Counted from the first letter of the stretch, positions 41,718 to 51,710 are shown. The stretch: DNA of 64,000 nt from Shimia sp049116215 (GCF_049116215.1 NZ_JAGDZB010000001.1:1054001-1118000); one strand, 5' to 3'. Made by a program: numbers and translations. Notes: generated by a model from the letters alone, not told the origin.

Positions 41718-41723
41718 GACGCG

Positions 41724-44700
41724 TTAGTAGTCGCGCTGGAAAAAGATGCCGATGCCGGTGTCGTCATCCGAGCCTACTTTGCCTTTCACAGTAAGGTTGT
41801 CACTTACGTCGAGGTTGAGGCTGATGGAACTCTTACCTTTGCTGTCAACGCCAACCTCGGTGTAGACGTTTTCATTGATGTATTTGCCCGCGCGCAGACC
41901 GGGTGTGCCGGATTCGTCAAAGGTCAGTCCAAGGTCATCTAGACCGGAGTTTTCACCCAAACGCGGGCCCTGTGGGCCTGCGCCGGAGAGTTGCGCTAAG
42001 GCAGCGGCGAGTTGCGCGGCTTGCAGGGCGGAGATGCTGGAGAGGTCGCGGCCAAACAGCAATTGCGAGAGCACCTCGTCCTCGGGCAGGTCGGGGTCGC
42101 TTTCGAGCTCGATTTTAGGATCGTCGAGACGGCCATCCAGGATCACAAAGATGGTGGCGTCCGGCTGATCCGAGATTGCTACCACGCGCATGGTGGGAAC
42201 CAGATCGCCCAGCATGGAGATCCGGCCTTCGTCCAGTTCGAAGTTTTTGGACAGAAAGGACAGGCGGCCGCGGATCAGGTCGATCTCGCCATTGGGGCGA
42301 ATGTCATTGGTGGTGCCGCCAATTTGCATACCGCCGTTGAAGTCCGCATTTAAGCCAAGGCCACGTACGGCGATGCGCTCGCCGGTTTGAATGTTGATGT
42401 CGAGCCCAAACGGCGGGGCCGAGGAACCGCTTTTTTCCTTTGCGATAAGTCCCGCGCGGTCGCGGGTCAGGCGCACTTTGGACGGCTCGTTGATGTGGCG
42501 GATTTCAGGGATCGGCCCTGCGCCTGCGAGACCAACCGGCGTGACGTGAATGTCGGTTTTACCGAGCACGATGTTGCCGGCGATGTTGCCGCCGCCGGTG
42601 AGCGGGCCGGAGAGGGTGATAGTGCCATCCACCTCGGTTTTTAGCAGCTGGCCCTGTTGGATAATGATGTCAGTCAGGGTGACTGGCAGGTTGGCGGAGA
42701 ACGGCGGCGCGAGGGCGACGCTGCCGTTCACGCCGATCTGGCCACCGCCGGAGAACTGTGTGGTGATGTTGAGGTCCGCTGCACGGCCATTGAGGCCGAC
42801 AGTGCCGCGAATGTCCTCAAACGCCACCCGCAAATCCGGCAGCACAAATCGCGCGCCACCCAGTGAGACCGTGCCTGTGACCGCCTCTGGTCCGAGCGCA
42901 CCTTTGAGGCGCAGATCGTAATTGGCGATGCCTTGAATGGAGTTGGGTTGCAAAAAGATATTGGCTGCGGCGAGCGGCACGGTGCCGGCCACGGAGATGT
43001 CATTGGCGTTGCCTGAAGGGTCGATCAGACCCTGGCCGGCGCCTTTGGTGTCAAAGGGGCCGGTTCCTTTGAAATCGACCTTCCAGCCGTTTGGTGCCTG
43101 CTCTGCGGAGGCTTGGATGCGCGCCTTACCAGGCAGTTCTGGCACAAAGACCTGCACTTGGCCCACTTCCAGATCAATGTCAGCCGCGCCGTTGCCAGAT
43201 TTTGGCAGGGTGGCCCGGATGGTGGCGGTGGTTTGCGCAGGGGCCGTGGCCGAGAGATCAAAAGCCCAATCGGCGCCGGTTTGCACCGCGCGGCCTTTGG
43301 CGGTGGCGGGGCCGTTGATGCCTTCGAGCACCAGTGCAACCTCGTTGAGAGCCGCTTCAAAAGTGAGGTCGCTGTTTTGGCTGGCAAGGGTGCCAGCCCC
43401 TGCGGCGGAGAGCTGTGGAGTATTTACGTTTGCGTCGCGTACGGTGATGCCAGTTTCGTCGCGCTTGGCGGACAGGGACACCGAGCTGGTCCCCGCCAAC
43501 AATGCATCGGCACGCGGGTCAGCGATTGTGAGGTCTTGGCCGGTGGCGCTGAGCGTGAGGTCAAAACCCTGCGACACCGGCAGAATGATTCCCTTAAGCT
43601 GGGCGGCCAGCGCGCCACCAAGGTCGCGTTTGGCAAATGCAGAAAACAAAGAGATGTTGTCGACGTTGAGTGTGGCGTCGGTGTCGACCGTCAGGTCTTG
43701 GCCTTTCCCGCTGACGTGCACTGTGCCATTTGATCCAAGACTGTTTGTGCGCAGCCTGTAGTTGGACAGCGTCAACCCAACATCCTTTTCCCAAACCACA
43801 TCTCCCTGGAAACCGCCATTTGACCCAACAACCGTGGCGAGGTCAGGATCAGACAATTCCAACCCCCGCATGCCCATCTGAATCTGGGCGTCGACACGAG
43901 GTTTGGGCTCTTCCTGCAATGTGCCTTCGCCAAACAGCGCCACACGCGCCAACGTAAGCGTGTCGGTTTTAAGGTCATTCACCGTGCCGCTCAGGGTCCA
44001 GCGGTCTCCGGATGCGTGGTCAAACTTCGCCGCCAGTTCAGCATTTTGCAGGTAATTTTTGGGGCCTTTGAGCGGCAACAACACCGGCTTGCCGGTTTCG
44101 TCTCGCAGCTGGATGTCCAGATCAAAGCTGTCTGGCAGCCCGTTTGCGTCAATCGCCATCTCGCCGTTCAAATTCAGAGAACGGGAGCTGAGCAAGAGTT
44201 GTTGCAAGGTGATGCGGCCATCGCCAAAGCGGCGCAGAAGTGTGCTGAAACCGATGTTTTCGCCGAGAAAATCTTTGTAGTCCGGTGCAAAAAGCGGCGC
44301 CATGTTGCCGCCAAGATCAGCGCGCACCACCTGTGTGGGCGTGTCTTCCGGCGTGGCACCGGCTTCGGTGGCTAGCTCGACGGAGCCGGCAAGACGTTGT
44401 TCGCCATCACTGGTCAGCAGAATGTCGGCGATAAAGTCGTCCAGCAGACCTTCGCCCAATACGGTGAGCGCCATGGGCGGTTCACCGGGGATTTTGGCTT
44501 TGGTGACCAGCAACCCGCCGGCGTCTTCGTGCACTTGCAGGTCCACGCGCAGATTTCGGGTCTCGTTGGAGTAGGCTCCGTCCAAAGCAAAACGGGCTGC
44601 TGGACCATCCAGGCGTGCGGCTGAAAGCAACGCTTCGCCCTTGCCGCCTTCGAGGATCAGGCGGGCGGTGAGGGAGAGATTGAGTTCTTCCCCCAAAAAG

Positions 44701-45152
44701 CTCTCCCCCAGCGTGATACGGTCTGCCTTTAGGGATTGAATGTTGATGCTGACCGGCAGCTCCGGCAACGAGAACGGGGTGGCCTCTGCGGTGGGCGGCG
44801 CGCTCGGGTTGGGCGCGGGGGCGCGATTGAGGATGATCTCGTTGGCGCTGAGTTCGTTGATGTTGATGTTGCCACGCAGCACGGCGAGGCGGTTCCAGTT
44901 CAGCGTCATGCCGCGCATGGTCAGCCAGATGCCATCGGCGTCTGACATGCGGATCTCTTCGACCGTGGCGTTGGAGCTGATCGCGCCTTTGAGGTCAATG
45001 ACCTCCACCGTGCGGCCTTCGCCGGACAGGGCATCTTCCAGGAAATTGGTCAGCATGCCTTTGTCTTCGTCACTGGCCTCCGCCTGTTCCGCGTCTTGGG
45101 CAGAAAGCGTCAGGGGCCAGAGCAGGCAAAGGATAACAGCAAGAAACCGCAT
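41724..45152 (-). CDS. tamB: Translocation and assembly module protein TamB
   Basis: An 1142-residue inner-membrane/periplasmic protein. An N-terminal signal-anchor (residues 1-19) is followed by the long AsmA/VPS13-like beta-taco region, and the C-terminal DUF490 domain ends in GIGIFFQRDY. With TamA, it helps outer-membrane protein insertion and phospholipid transport. The tamA stop and tamB start share one base (TGATG), so they are co-translated. It converges on tetR at the 3' end. Confidence 0.94.
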   Translation of the reverse strand: MRFLAVILCLLWPLTLSAQDAEQAEASDEDKGMLTNFLEDALSGEGRTVEVIDLKGAISSNATVEEIRMSDADGIWLTMRGMTLNWNRLAVLRGNININELSANEIILNRAPAPNPSAPPTAEATPFSLPELPVSINIQSLKADRITLGESFLGEELNLSLTARLILEGGKGEALLSAARLDGPAARFALDGAYSNETRNLRVDLQVHEDAGGLLVTKAKIPGEPPMALTVLGEGLLDDFIADILLTSDGEQRLAGSVELATEAGATPEDTPTQVVRADLGGNMAPLFAPDYKDFLGENIGFSTLLRRFGDGRITLQQLLLSSRSLNLNGEMAIDANGLPDSFDLDIQLRDETGKPVLLPLKGPKNYLQNAELAAKFDHASGDRWTLSGTVNDLKTDTLTLARVALFGEGTLQEEPKPRVDAQIQMGMRGLELSDPDLATVVGSNGGFQGDVVWEKDVGLTLSNYRLRTNSLGSNGTVHVSGKGQDLTVDTDATLNVDNISLFSAFAKRDLGGALAAQLKGIILPVSQGFDLTLSATGQDLTIADPRADALLAGTSSVSLSAKRDETGITVRDANVNTPQLSAAGAGTLASQNSDLTFEAALNEVALVLEGINGPATAKGRAVQTGADWAFDLSATAPAQTTATIRATLPKSGNGAADIDLEVGQVQVFVPELPGKARIQASAEQAPNGWKVDFKGTGPFDTKGAGQGLIDPSGNANDISVAGTVPLAAANIFLQPNSIQGIANYDLRLKGALGPEAVTGTVSLGGARFVLPDLRVAFEDIRGTVGLNGRAADLNITTQFSGGGQIGVNGSVALAPPFSANLPVTLTDIIIQQGQLLKTEVDGTITLSGPLTGGGNIAGNIVLGKTDIHVTPVGLAGAGPIPEIRHINEPSKVRLTRDRAGLIAKEKSGSSAPPFGLDINIQTGERIAVRGLGLNADFNGGMQIGGTTNDIRPNGEIDLIRGRLSFLSKNFELDEGRISMLGDLVPTMRVVAISDQPDATIFVILDGRLDDPKIELESDPDLPEDEVLSQLLFGRDLSSISALQAAQLAAALAQLSGAGPQGPRLGENSGLDDLGLTFDESGTPGLRAGKYINENVYTEVGVDSKGKSSISLNLDVSDNLTVKGKVGSDDDTGIGIFFQRDY

Positions 45153-46975
45153 CAGTACGCGTGTCCAATCCCAATGTAGAGTTGCAGGCCATCACCAGTG
45201 TCGCCTTCTACAGGCGCGGCGAGGTCAAGCCGCAGTGGGCCAAAGCCGGTGTTGTAACGCACACCCAGACCGGCACCCGAGTGCCATTTGCCGTCGCCGC
45301 TGAAGTCCGATTTCTCGCCGACAAAACCAGCGTCATAGAAGGCCACGGCGGAGAAGTGGTTGTTGATTTTCACCCGCATCTCGCCGGAGAGGCCAAGGAA
45401 AGACAGGCCGCCGCTGTCGATGCCATTTACGGTCACAAAGTTGGACTGATACGGCTGACCACGCACCGTGCCGCCGCCGCCGGAATAGAACAGCAGGTCG
45501 GGTGGAGTATTGCGGATGGAGGGACCCAGGATGGTGCCAAATTGCAACCGGCCCGCGGCGATGAAACCGTTGTCGGCCCCAAAGCCACGATAGCCACGCA
45601 GATCGCCTTTGAGGTAGAGAGCGCTGTCTGCCTCGGCATAGCCATAGTAGGGAAAGGCGTTGCCTTCGATGTAGTAGCCACGGGTCGGGTTGGCGATGTT
45701 GTCGCGTCGATCCAGTTTCGTGGTCACCGGCACCCCAATCAGATGCAGTTGGCGTTTGCCGTAGTTGTCGTCCACGTCAGAAAAGTAGAGCCCTAGACCA
45801 GCGGTGGTTTCAAATCGGTCTGAATGAATTGTTTTCACGCCAACGCCCAAGGACAGGCTGCGCAGCCAGTAGAGGTCTTCGTCTTCCTGCTTGAGCTCTG
45901 CTCCCAGCGTCAGCGCGGTGTTGGAGCCAAACGTGGCAGGGCGGGTGTAAAGCGTGCCAAGGCGGTAGTTCACGCCGCTGTTTTGGGCGCCGAGGTTTTC
46001 TATCGCAAAATCAAAGCGCAGGTTTTCCGCGCCGCCGCGCAGGTTGCGGTGCATCCAATAGGCCGACAGGCTTAAGCCGTCGCGGCTTTCGAGTTCCGCA
46101 CCAAAGCCAAACCGGCGGGGCGGGTTGTCCACCAGCGCCAGCTCCATATCCAGCGAGCCATCTGGATTGGGCTCATCGGCCTCGCGCAGGTCGATGGTGC
46201 GGAAGGTTTCTGTGCGGCGCAAACGGGAGGTGACTTGGGCCACAGATTTCGGGCTGAAGGTTTCGCCTTCCGGCAGGTCGGCAATTTCACGCACGCGCTC
46301 TGGGCGGACGTTGGATTGATCCTCATAGATCAGCTTGCCGAAGGTCAGCTTGGGGCCGGGATCCATGGTCAGATCGACGTCCAGCGTGGCCTTGCGGTGA
46401 TCTGCAGTGATGCTCTGGTCGCTGACTTTGGCCTTGGCGTGGCCTTCATCGCGCCAGCCGTCCACGCCAGCGCGGGCGGCGTTTTCGATTTCCGGCAGGC
46501 TGGCGGGTTGGTTGGGGGCAAACCCCTCCGGCAGTTCCGTGGCTGGAACAATGGGGGCGATTTCGGTTTTGCGAAACTTGAAGTTGGGGCCGGGATCAAT
46601 CTGATACACCACCTGTCCAACCGAGGATTTGGTGGCGAAGGGCGAGATGTTGTGCGCCTCTTGCCCGTCCACGCGGATGGACACATTTGGGCTGAAGTGC
46701 CCCATGGAATAGAGGGTGCTGACCAGGCGGCGGTAATCGGATTGGGCGGCGGCGATGATGTCCTGCGGATCACTGCTGCCCTCTTCTTTGGCGGCAGAGG
46801 TCAAGGTTGCGGCCAGCAAGCGTTCTTGCAGGTCTTCGTCGCCGTTTGAGGTGGTCAGTTGAATGTCAAATGCCTGTGCAGGCAGGGCCAGCCCGGCGCA
46901 CAGGGTCGTGACCAACAGCGTGGCCTTGCCAGAAAAAAGGACCCGTCGTGCGCCTGTCTGCAAAGCATCCCCCAT
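45152..46975 (-). CDS. tamA: Translocation and assembly module protein TamA
   Basis: A 607-residue Omp85 protein. The ATG at 46975 begins a clear signal peptide (residues 1-35, cleavage after PAQA); the upstream in-frame extension is unlikely. POTRA domains take the first half, and a 16-stranded barrel with the VRGQPYQS..GGL and final IGIGHAY strand takes the second. It acts with TamB on outer-membrane biogenesis. It is the first gene of the tamAB pair on the minus strand, divergent from plsC with an 185-base gap. Confidence 0.94.
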   Translation of the reverse strand: MGDALQTGARRVLFSGKATLLVTTLCAGLALPAQAFDIQLTTSNGDEDLQERLLAATLTSAAKEEGSSDPQDIIAAAQSDYRRLVSTLYSMGHFSPNVSIRVDGQEAHNISPFATKSSVGQVVYQIDPGPNFKFRKTEIAPIVPATELPEGFAPNQPASLPEIENAARAGVDGWRDEGHAKAKVSDQSITADHRKATLDVDLTMDPGPKLTFGKLIYEDQSNVRPERVREIADLPEGETFSPKSVAQVTSRLRRTETFRTIDLREADEPNPDGSLDMELALVDNPPRRFGFGAELESRDGLSLSAYWMHRNLRGGAENLRFDFAIENLGAQNSGVNYRLGTLYTRPATFGSNTALTLGAELKQEDEDLYWLRSLSLGVGVKTIHSDRFETTAGLGLYFSDVDDNYGKRQLHLIGVPVTTKLDRRDNIANPTRGYYIEGNAFPYYGYAEADSALYLKGDLRGYRGFGADNGFIAAGRLQFGTILGPSIRNTPPDLLFYSGGGGTVRGQPYQSNFVTVNGIDSGGLSFLGLSGEMRVKINNHFSAVAFYDAGFVGEKSDFSGDGKWHSGAGLGVRYNTGFGPLRLDLAAPVEGDTGDGLQLYIGIGHAY

Positions 46976-47160
46976 GCGCGCCAAAAACTCTTCAAAATGC
47001 CAAGGCAACAGGCAGATTGTTGCCTCGTAACGGCAGACTAGACCAAGCGTGAGTCCGTGGCCATACGGCAATCGCATACTTCACACAGGATCAGCGACAG
47101 TGTGCTTTGCAAAGTGCGGATCTCAGCGTATGACAGAAGCACATTGTCTTGAGAATTCTT
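46976..47160. promoter_or_regulatory. Divergent region between tamA and plsC
   Basis: 185 bases of non-coding sequence in the chosen annotation, including the rejected upstream extension of tamA. Promoters for both genes are expected here; none is clear. Confidence 0.3.
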
Positions 47161-47862
47161 ATGCATAGGCTGCAACAGTCTCTTCCCGTCGTTTTTTTGA
47201 GAAGCCTTTTGTTTTATGGGCTGGCCGGTCTTGTGGCGGTGCCTTTTTTGCTGTGCTGGCCGGCGATGTGGGGGGCACGCCAGAGAGTCTACGCCATTGT
47301 GGATCGCTATCTGTGGGTGCTGTTGTGGCTGCTGCGCAATGTGTGCGGCATCTGGTTTCGGCTTGAGGGGCGGAACAGCTTGCCCGAAGGGGCTGTGTTG
47401 ATCGCCTCTCAGCATGAAAGCACGTGGGAGACTTTGTTTTTCCAAGTGCTGTTTGATCATCCGGTGATGTACGCCAAAGCGCCAATTTTTTCCTATCCGG
47501 TGTTTGGCCCGGTGGTGCGCAAGTTTGGCCATATTCCGGTGACGGCTGGGACAGGTGCGGATGCAATGCGCACGGGGTTTCGTGCGGGGGCGGCAGCGGT
47601 GAAAGATGGCCGGAGTTTGGTGATTTTTCCCAGCGGCACACGTCGTCAGGACGTGGATGCACTGCAGGCAGGGGTTGGCGTGCTGTATCAACTGGCCGGT
47701 GTGCCAGCAGTGCCGGTCCGGTTGAACTCCGGCGCGGTGTGGCCGCATGGCAGTTGGTTGAAGTTCCCGGGCACCGTAGAGGTACAGATTGGGCCAGTGA
47801 TTGAGGCCGGGTTGGACCGGCGGGATTTTATGCAAATTTTGAGTGCATATTTGGCAGATTAG
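47161..47862 (+). CDS. plsC: 1-acyl-sn-glycerol-3-phosphate acyltransferase
   Basis: A 233-residue inner-membrane acyltransferase of the LPLAT family that makes phosphatidic acid. The catalytic block is SQHESTWET, so the usual HX4D is HX4E, a variant common in alphaproteobacteria. The substrate-binding IFPSGTRR is intact. One or two N-terminal helices anchor it. The ATG at 47161 is preferred over the TTG four codons earlier; neither has a strong binding site. It is divergent from tamA, which fits a membrane-biogenesis neighbourhood. Confidence 0.9.
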   Translation: MHRLQQSLPVVFLRSLLFYGLAGLVAVPFLLCWPAMWGARQRVYAIVDRYLWVLLWLLRNVCGIWFRLEGRNSLPEGAVLIASQHESTWETLFFQVLFDHPVMYAKAPIFSYPVFGPVVRKFGHIPVTAGTGADAMRTGFRAGAAAVKDGRSLVIFPSGTRRQDVDALQAGVGVLYQLAGVPAVPVRLNSGAVWPHGSWLKFPGTVEVQIGPVIEAGLDRRDFMQILSAYLAD

Positions 47863-47970
47863 ATGGGTCTTCCGTTTCTGGAAAATCCCTAAAATTTCTC
47901 ATGTATTCCATATGTTAAGGCGGGGGTAAGAGCTGCCGTTTAGGTGTCGTGTCAGGGTGAGAAAAAGGTG

Positions 47971-48807
47971 ATGGCGATGGCTGATAATTCCAACGTCGCT
48001 CCGGTGATCATAAAACGTAAGAAGGTCATCGCAGGCGACGGACACCACGGTGGGGCGTGGAAAATTGCATATGCGGATTTTGTGACCGCCATGATGGCAT
48101 TCTTTTTGCTGATGTGGCTGATCAACGCGACAACAGAACAACAACGGCTGGGGATTGCAGAATTCTTCAGCCCCACGGTGCCATTGAACAAAGTGTCCGG
48201 TGGCGGCAACGCCATGTTTGGCGGTGACAGTGTTCAGGAGCACAACATCCTGTCGCAAACTGGCGTGGGCGGCTTGCCAACGGCATTGAAGGACAACCCG
48301 GATCCGGTTGAGTTCGAACAGCCAGGCAGCAAAGGCGAAGATCAGGACTTTGAAAAAGTCGAAGACATGCTGATTGGCGGCGGTGGCGAGAGCCTGTTGG
48401 CCGACAATGTGCTCAAGCATGTGGTGACTCGTCTGACCGACGAAGGTCTGGTGATCGAGATCTTTGATTCCGAAGACGAGCGTTTGTTTAAGCCAAAGAG
48501 CGCGGTGCCGATGCCTATTCTGGTGGATTTGGCCAAGGTTCTTGCGGAAGTGTCCAATATGGTGACCAACCAGGTGGCGGTGGAAGGCCATGTGCGTACC
48601 AGCGTGATCACCGTGCGGGAAAATCCAAGCTGGCAGCTGTCATCGATTCGCGCAAATGAGCTGCGAAAGCTGATGGAAAACCAGGGTTTGCAGACCGAAC
48701 GGGTGGCACGGGTGACCGGCCATGCAGATCGTGAACCGGTGTCCAATGTGCCACGGGACCTACGGAACAACAGGATTGAGATCATCCTGCTGAGATCGGA
48801 TCGCTGA
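47971..48807 (+). CDS. motB: MotB-like flagellar stator protein
   Basis: A 278-residue protein. A short cytoplasmic N-terminus leads to one helix (KIAYADFVTAMMAFFLLMWLI) with the proton-channel aspartate D36, then a linker and an OmpA-type peptidoglycan-binding domain (VEGHVRTSVITVRENPSWQLSSIRANELRKLM). Start ATG 47971; ATG 47977 two codons later is also possible. No motA lies next to it. It precedes flgE by 98 bases, which hold a large hairpin. It resembles the Rhodobacterales MotB proteins of the native alphaproteobacterial flagellum. Confidence 0.92.
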   Translation: MAMADNSNVAPVIIKRKKVIAGDGHHGGAWKIAYADFVTAMMAFFLLMWLINATTEQQRLGIAEFFSPTVPLNKVSGGGNAMFGGDSVQEHNILSQTGVGGLPTALKDNPDPVEFEQPGSKGEDQDFEKVEDMLIGGGGESLLADNVLKHVVTRLTDEGLVIEIFDSEDERLFKPKSAVPMPILVDLAKVLAEVSNMVTNQVAVEGHVRTSVITVRENPSWQLSSIRANELRKLMENQGLQTERVARVTGHADREPVSNVPRDLRNNRIEIILLRSDR

Positions 48808-48821
48808 AGCTAAAAGGAAAT

Positions 48822-48907
48822 ATGGTACGCCGTTAGGCCGCTGTTAATTCCGATTGTCGTAACCAAACAGACGACGACCGAATTGATACAGCAGAAAGGC
48901 GTACCAT
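48822..48907 (+). promoter_or_regulatory. Structured flgE leader that buries the ribosome-binding site
   Basis: Four nested stems: ATGGTACGCC 48822-48831 with GGCGTACCAT 48898-48907 (10 pairs, perfect); GCTGT 48840-48844 with ACAGC 48888-48892; AATTC 48846-48850 with GAATT 48880-48884; GTCGT 48856-48860 with ACGAC 48871-48875; ten-base loop. The outer stem covers the end of the flgE binding site (AAAGG at 48895-48899) and A-U of its start codon. Such a fold would block translation unless opened. Confidence 0.7.
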
Positions 48908-50213
48908 GTCGATTTCCTCTTCGCTTAATGCCGGAGTGGCCGGGCTCAATGCCAATGCCACCCGTCTGGCGACCATCTCTGACAACATCGCGAACTCTGC
49001 GACCTACGGTTACCGTCGGGTTGAGACTGATTTCCAGTCGATGGTGACCGGTGCCAAAGGTGGTAAATATTCCGCAGGGGGCGTGCAGGCGACTTCCTAT
49101 CGTTTGATTGATGAAGGCGGTTCGCTGACCCCCACCACCAATCCAACCGATTTGGCGGTTCGCGGTCGGGGCTTTATTCCTGTGACCGCCGCAACGGCTA
49201 TCAAGGCTGGTGATACAAGCCCGCCGATGATGTTGGCCACAACTGGCTCTTTCCGGCCAGACGCAGACGGGTATCTGGTGACAGAAGGTGGTTTGGCATT
49301 GATGGGCTGGCCGGCCAACGCGGATGGATCCGTGCCAAACTATCCACGGGATACGGATACTGGCTTGAGTCCTGTGCGTCTTTTGACGTCTCAGTTGGTT
49401 GGGTCGCCAACCACTTCTGTTGATCTGGGTGTGAACTTGCCAGCAACCTCTACCGTTGCCGGTGCCGCCGGTACCATGGAAACGTTGAGCATTGAGTATC
49501 ACGGTAACCTTGGGCAGGCAGAAACGTTGAGCATTGAGTTTACGCCAACCGTGCCAGCAGCGGGTGCGTCCAATGAATGGCAAATGGTGATCCGTGATTC
49601 CGCCTCTGGTGGCGCGATTATCGGTGACTACACGATGACTTTTGACGATGGGCGCACCACGGGTGGTCTTCTTCAGGCTGTGGTGTCTAATCCTCCCGGT
49701 GGTGCCTATGATCCGTTGACAGGCAGTGCGATTCTCAACGTGGCTGGTGGTCCGTTGGAGTTCAATATCGGCATGATTGGTACCGAAGGTGGCATGAGCC
49801 AGCTCGGCGATGATTACGCCCCTCTAAACATCGACAAAGACGGTGCGCCGGTTGGGTCGATGACCTCCGTCGAGGTGGACAGTAACGGCTTTGTGCACGC
49901 CTATTTTGACACCGGGATCACGCGGACCATTGCGCAAATTCCCCTGGTAGATGTGCCCAACCCCAATGGCATGGGCATCTCATTGGATTTCCAAACGTAT
50001 GTGCCGTCCAACGACAGTGGCCCTTACTTCATGTGGGATGCTGGCACCGGTCCATCTGGTGAACTCCTGTCTTACGTCCGCGAAGAATCAGCCACTGACG
50101 TGGCGGGTGAGTTGACCGACATGATCCAGACACAGCGGGCTTACAGCACCAACGCCAAGGTCATTCAGACTGTGGATGAGATGCTGCAAGAGACCACAAA
50201 TATCAAACGCTAA
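48906..50213 (+). CDS. flgE: Flagellar hook protein FlgE
   Basis: A 435-residue rod/hook protein. The N-terminus (MSISSSLNAGVAGLNANATRLATISDNIANSATYGY) is the typical hook helix, and the C-terminus (ELTDMIQTQRAYSTNAKVIQTVDEM) packs against it to form the hook polymer. The ATG at 48906 is preceded by AAAGG and lies inside the outer stem of the leader hairpin. It heads the flgE-flgK-flgL-flgI run. Length matches the shorter Rhodobacter/Roseobacter FlgE. Confidence 0.95.
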   Translation: MSISSSLNAGVAGLNANATRLATISDNIANSATYGYRRVETDFQSMVTGAKGGKYSAGGVQATSYRLIDEGGSLTPTTNPTDLAVRGRGFIPVTAATAIKAGDTSPPMMLATTGSFRPDADGYLVTEGGLALMGWPANADGSVPNYPRDTDTGLSPVRLLTSQLVGSPTTSVDLGVNLPATSTVAGAAGTMETLSIEYHGNLGQAETLSIEFTPTVPAAGASNEWQMVIRDSASGGAIIGDYTMTFDDGRTTGGLLQAVVSNPPGGAYDPLTGSAILNVAGGPLEFNIGMIGTEGGMSQLGDDYAPLNIDKDGAPVGSMTSVEVDSNGFVHAYFDTGITRTIAQIPLVDVPNPNGMGISLDFQTYVPSNDSGPYFMWDAGTGPSGELLSYVREESATDVAGELTDMIQTQRAYSTNAKVIQTVDEMLQETTNIKR

Positions 50214-50253
50214 ATAACCGCGCCGAGGCCGTCATAGGCCGGAAAGGATACGC

Positions 50254-51708
50254 ATGAGCATTTCAAGCGCTCTGTCCAATGCATTAACTGGACTGACGGC
50301 CTCAGCGCGCCGGGCAGAGGTGGTGTCTTCCAACATCTCCAATGCCATGACCGAAGGCTACGGGCGGCGGACACTCAATCAATCCGCTGCTCTTTACGGC
50401 TACTCCGCTGGTGTGAAGTTGGAAGGCACAACGCGCAATGTGAACCCGGTCACGATTGCGGAGCGCCGTTTGGCGGATGCCGGTACGGCTTTGGCTACCG
50501 GCACCAATATGTTCTACAATCGCCTGGAAAAAGTGGTGGGGACTCCAGAAGACCCAACCAGCCTATCTGGTGTGATGGCCGCGTTTGAAAGCTCACTGGC
50601 GATGGCCACGGGTGCGCCGGACAGCGACATTCGCTTGGCCAACGTTTCGCAGGATGCAGAACGGATTGTGGATGCGTTTAACGACGCCTCAGATGGCATT
50701 CAGAAAATGCGCACTGAGGCAGACACAAATATTGGCAATATGATTGAAAATCTCAACGGTCTGCTGCAGCAGACCGAAGAGGTGAACCGCAAGATTTCTT
50801 TGGCGATCAACCAGGGTCAGGAAACTGCGGCATTAGAAGATCAGCGCCAAGTGTTGGTGGATCAAATTGGGGAGCTTGTGCCCGTGCGCATGACTCCTCG
50901 TGATCGTGGCGCTGTTGCCCTGTACACCACCAACGGGGCCGTTTTGCTGGATGGCAAAGCGGCGACAATTGAGTTTACCGAGGTGGGTACGGTTGAGCCG
51001 CATATGACCGAGGCCAATGGCCTGTTGAACGGTGTTTCAATCAACGGTTATCCGATGCGAATCGACAGTGACAAAGGCGCGCTGGCTGGCGGGGCAATTG
51101 GCGCGCAGTTTGCGATCCGGGATGAGTTTGGCGTTCAAGCCCAAGCGGATTTGGACGCAGCGGCCCGCAACCTTGTGGAACGGTATCAAGACCCAGCCAT
51201 GGACCCAACATTGGCACCAGGGGACGCAGGGCTGTTCACCGATGCGGGATTGGCATTCAACGTGGCCGATGAGGTTGGCCTGGCGGGTCGTCTGGAGCTG
51301 AACAATCTTGTTGACCTTGACGGGGCTGGGGAAACTTGGCGGTTGCGCGACGGTCTTGGCGCTGCGGCTCCAGGTGACGCAGGGGACGCAACCCATTTGA
51401 ACCGGATGTTGGACGCCATGCAGGAGCAGGTGGTTCCCGTGTCCGGTGGATATGGCAGCAAAGCGGTCTCCATGAGCGAGATGAGCGGCAAGTTTCTATC
51501 CAGTATTTCTGGTGCACGTGTGCAGAGTGATCAGGATGTGGCCTTTGCCAACGCCCGCCTTACGTCGCTTGAAGAAATGGAGCTGATTGACGGTGTCGAT
51601 ACCGATCAGGAGCTGCAAATGCTGATGCTTGTCGAACAGTCTTACGCGGCCAATGCCAAGCTTATTCAGGCCGTGGATGAAATGATGCAGGAACTGCTGA
51701 GGTTGTAA
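50254..51708 (+). CDS. flgK: Flagellar hook-associated protein FlgK (HAP1)
   Basis: A 484-residue junction protein between hook and filament. The N-terminal SALSNALTGLTASARRAEVVSSNISNAMTEGYGRR and C-terminal LMLVEQSYAANAKLIQAVDEMMQELLRL helices pair as in HAP1. It is 40 bases after flgE and two bases before flgL. The central region is shorter than in E. coli FlgK, as usual in this family. Confidence 0.93.
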   Translation: MSISSALSNALTGLTASARRAEVVSSNISNAMTEGYGRRTLNQSAALYGYSAGVKLEGTTRNVNPVTIAERRLADAGTALATGTNMFYNRLEKVVGTPEDPTSLSGVMAAFESSLAMATGAPDSDIRLANVSQDAERIVDAFNDASDGIQKMRTEADTNIGNMIENLNGLLQQTEEVNRKISLAINQGQETAALEDQRQVLVDQIGELVPVRMTPRDRGAVALYTTNGAVLLDGKAATIEFTEVGTVEPHMTEANGLLNGVSINGYPMRIDSDKGALAGGAIGAQFAIRDEFGVQAQADLDAAARNLVERYQDPAMDPTLAPGDAGLFTDAGLAFNVADEVGLAGRLELNNLVDLDGAGETWRLRDGLGAAAPGDAGDATHLNRMLDAMQEQVVPVSGGYGSKAVSMSEMSGKFLSSISGARVQSDQDVAFANARLTSLEEMELIDGVDTDQELQMLMLVEQSYAANAKLIQAVDEMMQELLRL

Positions 51709-51710
51709 AA

